A stretch of DNA of 64,000 nucleotides, from positions 868,001 to 932,000 of the forward strand of contig JAVTVJ010000570.1 of the NCBI GenBank assembly GCA_034509425.1. Direction: 5' to 3'. Source of the DNA: Eopsaltria australis. Its lineage: Eukaryota; Chordata; Aves; Passeriformes; Petroicidae. Position 1 is the first letter of the stretch. Each line of letters starts with the position of its first letter. Positions 24,532-33,125 of this stretch are shown here, piece by piece. Under the pieces are notes generated by a model. It had not been told where the DNA came from. It saw only the letters and a list, made by a program, of their open reading frames with translations, and searched no databases. The position numbers and the translations under genes were made by a program.

Positions 24532-27500
24532 AAAATCACATCTCACCACCATCAGGTAACTAAGAGGGACCCCAAGTCCTGTTTTTCTCTCATTTTTATG
24601 AGTCCTGATGAGTCCACAGCCATCCAAAGCTCTTCTTCACTAGGTCAGCAGAATTCTTTAATTGCAGGTCATAGTATAGCTTTATATAAAGCCACAGCAT
24701 TTTTAATACCTGGATATTGGTAAAGTAGGCAGGGCAAAGTATCTGTTATGTTTATGTTGCATAAAAGGAAGACAAAATTACTGCATGAAATAGGTTCCCT
24801 ATGGTCAGTGCTGAAGAGGTAACTCGATAGGAGCCACGGAGAACCTTCAAATAATAAGAGGCAATATAAATTCTTGCATAGTGAACCTCAGCTGTTACTT
24901 GACTCCTTTCTTCAATTATATTAAGTGTCCCAGCATTGTTTGATTGGGTTTGTTTAAATCATTAGTGATGCACTGGAGGAAAAGGATACTGTTATTGGTT
25001 CTAAGGTTGTAACACAATACCATGAAAAGTGGGTGCTTATTTCAAGTATATCTGAAAAGATTGACCAAAATAGAACTATTGCTTCAGGAGAGACTCTTTC
25101 CATAGGAGCTGTGTGTTATAACTGAAGAGTCACTTTGGAAAGATGACAACGATCCTTTCAGGGTAAATGCAGTTGGGCATTTTTACAGCTCATGTATGAG
25201 TTTAAAAGTCAACTAAGACATTTTATTAATTTTAGTTAAAGTTTCCACAAAGCTTCTTTTCTGCGGGCCGTGGGCTCTTTTATACAACCTTCAATTGATT
25301 ACCAGACTGATATTAAAGAGCAGCAAACTGAACTTGAAATTCTTAATGTACCAGGTCCACATTACCTTCTTTCTGTGCTAAGCTGGAGCCTCAGGCAGGA
25401 GCTCTTCTGAAATGATTCACCTCATGCCCAAAGTGGAGAATATTTTCTTATTTCTTACTTCTCTCTCCTGCAGTTTTTTGAGAGGGTTGTCTCTTGCTTT
25501 CTCTGGCAGTTCTAAACCCCTCACTGCTTCCAGAGCACGTAACATGCAGTGCACACGTGCAGCATGACCAGGAAGTCAGGCTTAGTGTGCTCTGCAGAGA
25601 TTTAAAGAGCACAAGCACAGAGGTGGCCAAAGGTCTTCCCACTGCATTCCAAGCAATCCCAGTAAGCCAGGCTGACTTAGCTCTCCTGCATGCAGAAGGG
25701 TGGAGAGCTCCCTGGCTTGGGTGCCCAGAATGTCACCCAGGAGGTTTCCAGCAGAGGAGCAGATCTTACACTCTTCCCAGAATTAATACATTCAGCTGGA
25801 TATGATAAGTTCAGCAAAGACACTTGGGGTCTGAGGCACTTCAGTTTTGTCCACCTTTTGGAAATCTCACCTTTTGGGACTGTGTTTAGCTTGGCTGAAT
25901 CCAGGAAATCTAAATAAAGATATGTGTCATAAGATCTGTTTAAAATTTGCTGTAGAAAAGAAGCTGCCTTGACAGTAAGGATTCACTTGAGAGCTATGTG
26001 TTCTAGCAACTAGAACATCCCATAAATGTTTCTTTAAAAGCACCCTCCTGAAGCAGGTAATTTGATGTTCATCTGGAGTAAAATTTAACAAAAGCAGCAG
26101 TGTGCTGAACATGGATCATTCTATTGAAAGCTGACTTTTAAACAATAATTGTGACCTACTAGTTTGGTTTTTTTTTTGGATACCAGGAAAATTTGGAGAG
26201 GGTTTTAAAATAAATCAAGAACTTTTGATACTGCAACCCAAGACGTGCAAGTGACCCACGCTGGAGTCATGAAACAGGAACTCCAAGCTAACATATAACA
26301 CCTGCAGCTGATCTTGTTCTGGGACTGGCACGACATGCTTTCAACAACAAAAGGTCTCTTCTTATATTACCCTAATGTGGAAAATAAGACAAAATTCAGA
26401 GTGGTTTCTAAGTAAGAATGTTCTAGTGAGAATAAGGGGACTTCAGAAGGTCAGTAAGACAGGCTAAGGCATTGCTGAGTGTTTGTAAAATGCACTAATT
26501 GTATTAAGTACCACTATAAACCAAAGAGTTCTCCAGCTTTGTGCACTAACACCACTCTCCATCTGGCTTGCAGGTGCACAAACTGACTTGCAAAGTGTCT
26601 GTGCTGAGGATGCACAGGAGCAGAGGGGTGTGGAAATACACAGCATTTCTCTCGGCCTTGACAATGACTCATCATGGTGAGGGAAATGGGGTATGTGTGA
26701 CACATATGCTGAAAATGAAGATGCAAAAACTTACTCTTTTTTAATTGGAAAACCAGTTATTATTTATAAGGGATATTTGTGAATGCATTATATGATAGTT
26801 GGTGCCGTTTTACATCCCATGTGTAAAGCATGAGGAATGTACACCCTCCACAAGTGTGTCCATGCACCTTACTACTACTAACAATTCAATTTTTAGTTCA
26901 GGATATAAAATTTTCAATTTTCAGGTTCAGGACAGATTCAACTTTTTTGGGTGCTCAAGCTCAAATGCTCACTCGGATGCCTCACTGTCTTTGATCACTG
27001 GACATGTGCACTTGAGGAATAACTTTGAGAACACTAAGATTTACATAATTTAAATAATTAATCTTAGCTTTGAACATTTATCAGACACTGCTACTAAAAA
27101 TTCCATCATCTCTTTCTCTGTCCTTTTTCCATCAGCTGTTAACAATGGATGGACATTCCATACCTCAAAATCTGCAACATTACCAAAAATCTTGTGGAAA
27201 TCTGTAATTGCAAAGTTTATACTTTAATTAGTGGTAGTAATTACTCACTGTCCATCATTCATAATGCATTCTGACCAATAATTGTGCTAAAGTGGATGAA
27301 GCTATTGTGAGATGCTGTATTAGTAATGACAGGGTAAAATACATTACAGCTCTGCTATTATTTGAAACCAACTGATTAAAACCAGAACTCCTGGGCACAG
27401 CCAGGGCACAAGTATATTGCTACCAAAAAACCCAATTAACATCTGCACCTAGCATGTCCTGAGGCAAAAAAAACCCTGAAATTTAAGAAAAGCAGCGCTG

Positions 27501-27654
27501 CCTAGTCCAGATTTACACATGACAGCATCACCACCTTGTTTCCATAGGGAAAATGTTCCCAGGGATGAATCCATTTGTGTTTTCCTGGAAAAATCCACAG
27601 AGCTTTGCTTAGAGAGGTTGTTGAAGGAGTCTGTCCCTTTTTTGGGGAGACAAT

Positions 27655-28012
27655 GAGCATGCAGGGACTGAGATGTTGTACTTTTAGTTGTGAGGGGAAA
27701 AACTTGACTTGGAAGAGACTGAGGGGAGACCTCGGCAGGGTCTGCAGCTTCCTCCCAAGGGACAGCAGAAGGGCAGGCACTGAGCTCTGCTCTCTGGGAC
27801 CAGGGACAGGACCCAGGGAACGCCTGGAGCTGTGTCAGGGGAGGTTTAGGCTGGATTTCAGGGAAAGGTTCTTCCCCCAGAGGGTGCTGGGCACTGCCCA
27901 GGCTCCCCAGGGAATGGTCACGGCCCCAAGGCTGCCAGAGCTCCAGGAGCGTTTGGACACTGCTCCCATGGACATGGTGGGATTGTTGGGGTGTCTGTGC
28001 AGGGCCAGAACA
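27655..28012 (+). repeat. CR1-type LINE fragment, copy 1
   Basis: Contains the CR1 3'-region series GGTTCTTCCCCCAGAGGGTG, CACTGCCCAGGCTCCCCAGG, CAGGAGCGTTTGGACAC and GGGGTGTCTGTGCAGGGCCA in order. The extreme 3' tail is missing. It is highly similar to the copy at 32340-32712, which lies in the same orientation. It accounts for the open frames seen here on both strands. Confidence 0.85.
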
Positions 28013-28180
28013 GGGATTTTAACCAGTAGTGTTTCTTTCTTTCCCTTTTCTCCCTACAGACAGAGGGTAAGGACTCTTGTTTTGTAGATTCCAGGAGAGG
28101 AGTTCCCCAAAGCAGAATGCAAAAAGAGAAATGAAATAGAACAAATGCACCAAACCCAAGCCATGAAATAATATGGAACA

Positions 28181-28186
28181 TTTATT
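28181..28186 (-). terminator. Polyadenylation signal of the GPR19-like gene
   Basis: AATAAA on the minus strand, about 225 bases after the stop codon, gives a compact 3' UTR. It is the first canonical hexamer I noticed downstream. Confidence 0.6.
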
Positions 28187-28410
28187 TTTTTTCTACCCTA
28201 GGAGCTGGTCTAAAATCTGTAACTATTTTTTGCTTCAAAAGAGTGAAAGCTCCTCCTTCTCCTGGGGGAACACAGCATCCCCATAGCTCATCCACTGCTT
28301 TTCAAAGTAATGAAACCCTCTTGGCTAATGTATTTGTGGGACTGCACTCACCAGGCCTGGCAAGCTCATGTTCCTTGACTTATCTGTTAAAAGCACCACA
28401 GGTGGAGTCT

Positions 28411-29535
28411 TTAGTGAGGTTGGGCTGGTGCTGGAATATCTGTGATCCCAATGTGATTATTTTTTGTTGTCCTGGAACTTGTGGTAATGGTGTAGATGTT
28501 GCTTCTGGGATATTTCAGCGTGCAACAAATTTCTTGCATTCCTCTTCTAAAGTTTGCATTATAGATGTAAAAGAGGATTGGCTTAAAGGCTGAGGAACTG
28601 AAAGAGATCCACGTGATGGCCAGGAAAAGCAAGGAGCTCTTTCTGTAGTCTGTTTCCTTTGGGTGCCACAACTGTACCATGAAGAAAGGGAGCCAGGACA
28701 GGAGAAAATTCAAGACAAAGATGAAGAACATCTTGACAGTTTTCACTTTCCTTCTTGAGACAAGATTCACTGTCCTCCTGCCAGCTGTATCTTCGGTGCC
28801 ACTTCTCCAAATATAAGTGAAGAGTTTCTGGTAGCAGAGGATAATGAGGAGTGATGGGATCAAGAGCAACAGCACTGAGAGGTGCAGGACACCAGAGACA
28901 GCTCCTAGCCAAGAACTGGGGAGGAAGAAGTTGCAGTGGTGGTCACTGCTGGAGCCGTAGAGAAAACAGGCCGGTGACGCAAACAGAGCACCACAGAGCC
29001 AAGAGACCAGAGTCATTCTCTTGGCTTTCTCCCTGGAAACTTTGACATTCATGGGGTGGATGAGAGTGTAGCATCGGTCCACGCTGATGGTGAGGAGCAG
29101 GTAGATCTGGACCCCGGGCGTGAGGTACTGCAGGTACCTGAGCAGCCGGCACACCGCCCTGCCCAGCATCCACCGCCCCGAGCTCAGCTGCAGCAGCAGC
29201 AAGGGCGCGCTCCCCACGCTGCTCACCAGGTCTGCACACGCCATGGACACCACAAAATAGTTGGTGGTGGACTGTGTCCTCCTGCTCCTGTGGATCACTA
29301 AGCAAACGAGGAAGTTTCCCAGGACAGAAATCAGCCACAGCGCTGCCCAAACCACGCTGGCAGCTGCGATTTCCCCCGGCCTCAGCCCATACTCTACCAG
29401 AGAGTGGTTCCTGCTGGATGGGGCTGGGGCTTCTGCCATCTCGTAGCCAGCAGCAGGGCTGGAGGCTTTGGGGCTGCTCGTGTTCTGCAGCAGGAACCAG
29501 GTAAAGAGAAGAACAGGACCACTGCTGTTATCCAT
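28411..29535 (-). CDS. GPR19-family orphan G-protein-coupled receptor (single coding exon, intact)
   Basis: An intact 374-residue rhodopsin-class receptor. Near-identical blocks to GPR19 are HRSRRTQSTTNYFVVSMACA, YLTPGVQIY, KVSREKAK, FFLPSSW, ITWISFSSSA and YNANFRRGM. Landmarks: N-glycosylation sequons at N3, N18 and N43; Gly-Asn of TM1 at 73-74; Asp102 in TM2; Cys129 at the top of TM3; DRC (153-155) instead of DRY; KPILFY at 318 instead of NPxxY, as in GPR19; a Cys-Cys pair for palmitoylation after helix 8. The start is the ATG at 29533-29535 (A at -3, G at +4), aligned with the second Met of human GPR19; the codon matching the human first Met is GTG here. The tail ends about 40 residues earlier than in human GPR19 (415 aa, from memory). 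GPR19 is an orphan receptor, proposed and disputed as an adropin receptor. Human GPR19 lies near CDKN1B, far from MRPS35, so this is either a relocated orthologue or a paralogue. Confidence 0.92.
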   Translation of the reverse strand: MDNSSGPVLLFTWFLLQNTSSPKASSPAAGYEMAEAPAPSSRNHSLVEYGLRPGEIAAASVVWAALWLISVLGNFLVCLVIHRSRRTQSTTNYFVVSMACADLVSSVGSAPLLLLQLSSGRWMLGRAVCRLLRYLQYLTPGVQIYLLLTISVDRCYTLIHPMNVKVSREKAKRMTLVSWLCGALFASPACFLYGSSSDHHCNFFLPSSWLGAVSGVLHLSVLLLLIPSLLIILCYQKLFTYIWRSGTEDTAGRRTVNLVSRRKVKTVKMFFIFVLNFLLSWLPFFMVQLWHPKETDYRKSSLLFLAITWISFSSSAFKPILFYIYNANFRRGMQEICCTLKYPRSNIYTITTSSRTTKNNHIGITDIPAPAQPH

Positions 29536-29570
29536 GCTGTGAGCAAACTCGGCCACGTCTTTTGGTCAGG
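29536..29570 (-). other. 5' UTR part of the GPR19-like coding exon, with splice acceptor
   Basis: On the minus strand a strong acceptor (CTCTCCTCTCTTGTCTGCAG) ends at 29571, 35 bases before the start codon. This implies at least one upstream non-coding exon, as in mammalian GPR19. The upstream exon was not located. Confidence 0.6.
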
Positions 29571-30384
29571 CTGCAGACAAGAGAGGAGAGAAAAGGTTTT
29601 GTTGAACAGCTCTGTGTGAAAAGCCCAAAGTAACAAAGAAAAGATAACTCTAAGTAGTCTTCATACTCCTTAGAGTAGTAGATTTCAGAGAAAAGGGTCA
29701 GAAATATATGGTGACACTATCCAGCATGGCAGGGAACATTAAGTTTCACACAGATTTTCGGGAATGGCCTGAGTATTTCAGACAGGCATTTTGTCTACAG
29801 AAAGATGAGTGTCCCCCCTTCCACATCTGGAGACTGAGGTGCCATTTCACCAGTGCTGGTGAGCTGCAAACTGAGTGAGCAGAACATGCCCCACTGATCC
29901 CAGAAATGAGCTGCCCTTCCTAGTGTCCATGGAAGTGTCAGAAAAGCAGACCAAGAGAGTCCCTGCATCCTTGACTTGACCTTGAGTTTTGATGCAGAAG
30001 GAAAACACTGAGGGAGGACGTCAGTGTCCTCAGATAGATGAGATGAGAGGCTGGAGGAGGGATGGGGGAGCCTTTTGTGTTCCAGCACTGGAGCCTTGGC
30101 TTCTCTTGTCAGAACTGTCAATACATGTGGCTGCAGTCAACTGCAGAGGATCTCTGTGCTTGGGAGAAAATCCAGGGAGATGGGGAATGTCCTTACCTTG
30201 GTCAGGGGCCTTCCACCAAGGCAGCAGCAAGGCTGACCCTTCACAGCAGGACCAGCCCAAAGGCTCTGCAGGTCTGTGGGTGACCTAAGGGACAACTGAA
30301 GGACTGCCAGAAGCAACTGACACCAACAGTCAACTGAGAACCTCTAGTCCTGATTTTGTAACAGAGTTTGACAAGCCGAGAATC

Positions 30385-30580
30385 ACCATGGCCCAAGAGC
30401 AGGACTCAGCACTGGGCCTTGCTGAACCTCATCCCTTGCAGCCTGCCCGGGTCCCTCTGCAGAGCCTTCCCACCCTCCAGCAGATCAACAACTCCTGCAC
30501 AAATCAGTGTCACTCGCTCACTGCCAGAAGGGGCACTCAGTGCCCATGGCCATGGTCATTGGTAACGATATCAGACACCA
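30385..30580 (-). repeat. CR1 LINE fragment, reverse-transcriptase region, degenerate
   Basis: Read on the minus strand it translates to DLLEGGKALQRD, then a short gap, then RFSKAQC, a stop and VLLLGHG. This is the order of the conserved region after the FADD box in avian CR1 ORF2. The internal stop and deletions show it is dead. It is oriented opposite to the CR1 copies at 27.7 and 32.4 kb. Confidence 0.8.
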
Positions 30581-30711
30581 TTGGCCTTGCCCACCTCTGG
30601 GAAGGACAGCCACCTTTGGGAAGACGCTTTTTCCATGATAATAACGTATTCCTTGACAAACATACTATCAGCCAAACCCCGTTTCCCTCCAGCGCTCAGT
30701 AGCCCGGGTGT

Positions 30712-31008
30712 TATGAACTGGTTCACACTTCCAGAATTTCAGAACTTTAACACTCATTGTCTTGCCCGCCACTCCACACTCAAGCCCTTCAGGAAACAGA
30801 GTTTTCAATGCCATATTGGTTTTATTCCCCCTTCGCCTCCCGCGAATTTATCCCAAGGCAGGAAGATGGCAAGTTCTTCCTAAGCTTCTTTGAAATCAAA
30901 TGCAGTGAAAGACTGGAAAAGGCCTGGTAGCCCAATGGGAGAGGCCCTCTGTTAAAAACTCTTCTACAAATCAGCACTAACTTTTGCTGTAAAAGTCTTG
31001 AAATTCCT
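30712..31008 (+). repeat. Direct-repeat copy A1 (partner at 33936-34208)
   Basis: Shares an ordered series of words with 33936-34208 in the same orientation: TTATGAACTG, ACTCATTGTCTTG, TTTATCCCAAGGCAGGAAGA and TGGCAAGTTCTTCCT, then AAATCAAATGCAGTG and GCTGTAAAAG. Overall similarity by eye is roughly four fifths, with small indels. It could be an unnamed interspersed repeat or an old local duplication. Confidence 0.8.
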
Positions 31009-31254
31009 GGGGTCTCGGATGTGCTAACACTGCTATTTGCAGGTCAGCGCTGGCCACGGTGTCACAGGCAGAGCAGATCACCTCAGACTGCCAAGGATCT
31101 GCTCCCGTTAAAACCAGCAGGTGGTGAATGTATGGAAAGTTGTTGCTTTCTAAGCCCTGTAAAATATTACTCAATATAAATGCCTCCTGTGGATTATGGC
31201 CATTGAGACAAGATGCTGGACTCTGGGTTGGCTGTGCTGCAGCACACAGGAAAA

Positions 31255-31400
31255 TTCAATTACTAGTTTATCACTGAAAAGTCCAGTTTGAAAGCAGGAA
31301 AGAAAAGCAAATGGAGCAGGAAGCCAAATTTCCAGTAAGAAAAAACATTCAGAGTCATTCAATTCTCCTTGCTCCTTTTCCACATGATGTTTGTCAACGT
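31255..31400 (+). repeat. Block resembling MRPS35 intron 7 sequence at 39285-39412
   Basis: Common words in the same order are AGTTTATCACT, GAAAGCAGGAA, AGAAGCAAA-like, AAAAACATT/AAAAACGTT and TTCCACATG followed by GTTT. It is more diverged than copies A1/A2 and needs alignment to confirm. Confidence 0.5.
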
Positions 31401-31508
31401 TTTGATTTTCTAGATGTAAACACACATAGTCTTCTCTGTTTACATGTTTTTCTCAGATTTTTTTCCCTCTCTTACATTTCCTGTCCTCCAGGATGCTACA
31501 TTGGTATA

Positions 31509-31566
31509 TTTTATATATAAATATATGTATTTTTATAGAAACATATATATAAATTTATATATAAAA
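31509..31566. repeat. AT-rich inverted repeat
   Basis: Perfect 14-base arms (TTTTATATATAAAT at 31509-31522 and its complement at 31553-31566) around a 30-base AT-rich loop. Probably simple-sequence DNA rather than a functional hairpin. Confidence 0.75.
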
Positions 31567-32339
31567 TAAATACAACATAGATAAAATTGTGCATATTTTT
31601 TTGACCAGACTTGGAAATCTGAGCAGTTTACTGGGACCACCTGTGCTACCAACAGTTTTGCTTCCCTGTCAAGATTTATTTTGTGGCTAAAACATTAGGA
31701 TAGCTGAAAGCAGCTTTCCCTTGAAAAGAAGGTTCCATGCTGTGTTCCAGAAGAAACTCTCAATGTGCCTGTTGGTATTTCACTTCCTCCTTAGTGAGTT
31801 CCAAGGCCCAAGCTCTGACCAGTATCCATGTCTTTAATACAGGACTTTCCAGGCAGCTGTTTAAATTACTTTTAATTTGAAGCTTTTTCACTATGAAATG
31901 AGTCAAAACCTTGAGTCCCTTTTGCAGCATATTTGCTAGAAAAGTCAGAGTCCATTGTCATTCAGATGAGGGTTTTAGCGTGTCTCAGATGTATCCCAGT
32001 ACAATTCCATTTGTCCTGCAACGAAAAAAAAAGAGTTTGAAGGGTCCTGTGGGAAAAGGTGAATTTGAGGTTGAACATTATGAAGGAAAGATTAATGCCA
32101 TCAAACTTTAAGAAGAAGGTTTTGATTACAAGTTTTAAGAAATACAATGTTTTTGCAGGACTGTGTCTTATCCTAGCAAATTTTACTGGGGATCCTGTTG
32201 TGATTTACAGCCACGCTTATTTAAACTTTTCTTCTTAAGTCGCTGTCTAAATCTCCTGATCTGAACCGTATTTTATGACTGTTTTCACCAGTCCTCCTTC
32301 CCTTCGGTTCCGGGGGGCAAAAATAAACCCCCCAAAAAC

Positions 32340-32712
32340 AAACTGGAGGAGACTGAGAGAAGTTGTACTTTTACTAGTGAAGGGAAAAACTTGACTTGGA
32401 GGAGACTGAGGGAGGCCCTCATGGCTGCCGGCTGCTGCCTCATGAGGGGAAGCTGAGGGGAAGGAGAGGGGCAGCTCCGACCTTTGCTCTCTGGGACCAG
32501 GGACAGGACTGGGGGAACGGCCTGAAATTGCATCAGGGGAAGGGAAGGTTGGTATCAGGGAAAGGTTCTTCCCCCAGAGAGTGGAGGGGCACTGCCCAGG
32601 CTCCCCAGGGAATGGTCACAGCCCTGAGGCTGCCAGAGCTCCAGGAGCGTTTGGACACCGCTCCCACGGACACGGTGGGATTGTCGGGGTGTCTGTGCAG
32701 AGCCAGGACACG
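32340..32712 (+). repeat. CR1-type LINE fragment, copy 2, abutting the MRPS35 promoter
   Basis: Same family and orientation as 27655-28012, sharing AGGGAAAGGTTCTTCCCCCA, CACTGCCCAGGCTCCCCAGG and CCAGGAGCGTTTGGACACCG. It ends at GTCTGTGCAGAGCCAGGACA, about 190 bases before the MRPS35 start codon and directly against the GC-rich promoter. The reading frame through it is open into MRPS35 exon 1. Confidence 0.85.
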
Positions 32713-32899
32713 CTTCCAACCCGGGATATTCCCAGCTCACGGCTCCACAGCCGCGCTCCGAGAGACTCCGGGACGGCGCTCCCTGGGTCGGAGCGGGCTC
32801 GGTGAAGGCGGCGCTCCCGCGTTCGCTGCTGCGGGGCCGGACCCGAGCCGGCCGCCGTCGCGCCGGGCGGAGCCGCGGGCGGAGCGCGGCGGGGCCGGG

Positions 32900-33125
32900 A
32901 TGGCGGCGCGGGCCGGGCTGGGCTGCGGGGCTCTGCTGTCCCCGGCTGGGCTGAGCCTGTCCCCGGCTGTGCTGTGCCGGGCCGGGCTGGGCTGCGGGGC
33001 TCTGCTGTCCCAGACTGGGCTGTGCCGGGCCGCCGGCCATGCCCCGGCCACGCCGCGCTGGGGACGCGCCGCTGTGTCGTCGGCAGCCGCGGTGAGCGGC
33101 AGGGAAGGGCCGCAGGCTCGGGAAG
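32900..33125 (+). CDS. MRPS35: MRPS35 exon 1 (start codon, mitochondrial presequence)
   Basis: Encodes [13 protein letters not shown] and the rest of residues 1-75, plus one base. The donor is GAAG|GTGAGC. The region is GC-rich with an internal 69-base repeat, poor in acidic residues and rich in Arg, Ala and Leu, as expected for a matrix-targeting presequence. Confidence 0.85.

Larger units (their letters stand above)
19296..28160. other. Intergenic interval between the KCNQ1-like gene and the GPR19-like gene
   Basis: About 8.9 kb without a recognised gene. It holds the candidate promoter patch near 20.6-20.9 kb, A/C-rich tracts at 21725-21765 and 22150-22205, a small tandem duplication near 22085-22117, a C-run cluster with G-quadruplex potential on the minus strand (24487-24531) and a CR1 fragment at 27655-28012. 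The 170-codon open frame at 27575-28087 is mostly CR1 sequence, not a gene. Confidence 0.6.
29571..32339. other. Interval between the GPR19-like gene and MRPS35
   Basis: Presumably contains the non-coding 5' end of the GPR19-like gene, which I could not place. It holds an antisense CR1 reverse-transcriptase fragment at 30385-30580, a diverged direct-repeat copy at 30712-31008 whose partner is in MRPS35 intron 2, a second block at 31255-31400 resembling MRPS35 intron 7, and an AT-rich inverted repeat at 31509-31566. No gene was recognised. Mammalian REP15, expected near MRPS35, was not seen. Confidence 0.55.

Noticed and set aside
27575..28087. 170-codon open frame left of the GPR19-like gene, considered as a REP15-like single-exon gene
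   Set aside because: Most of it is CR1 repeat sequence, highly similar to 32340-32712. It has no Rab-binding-protein similarity.
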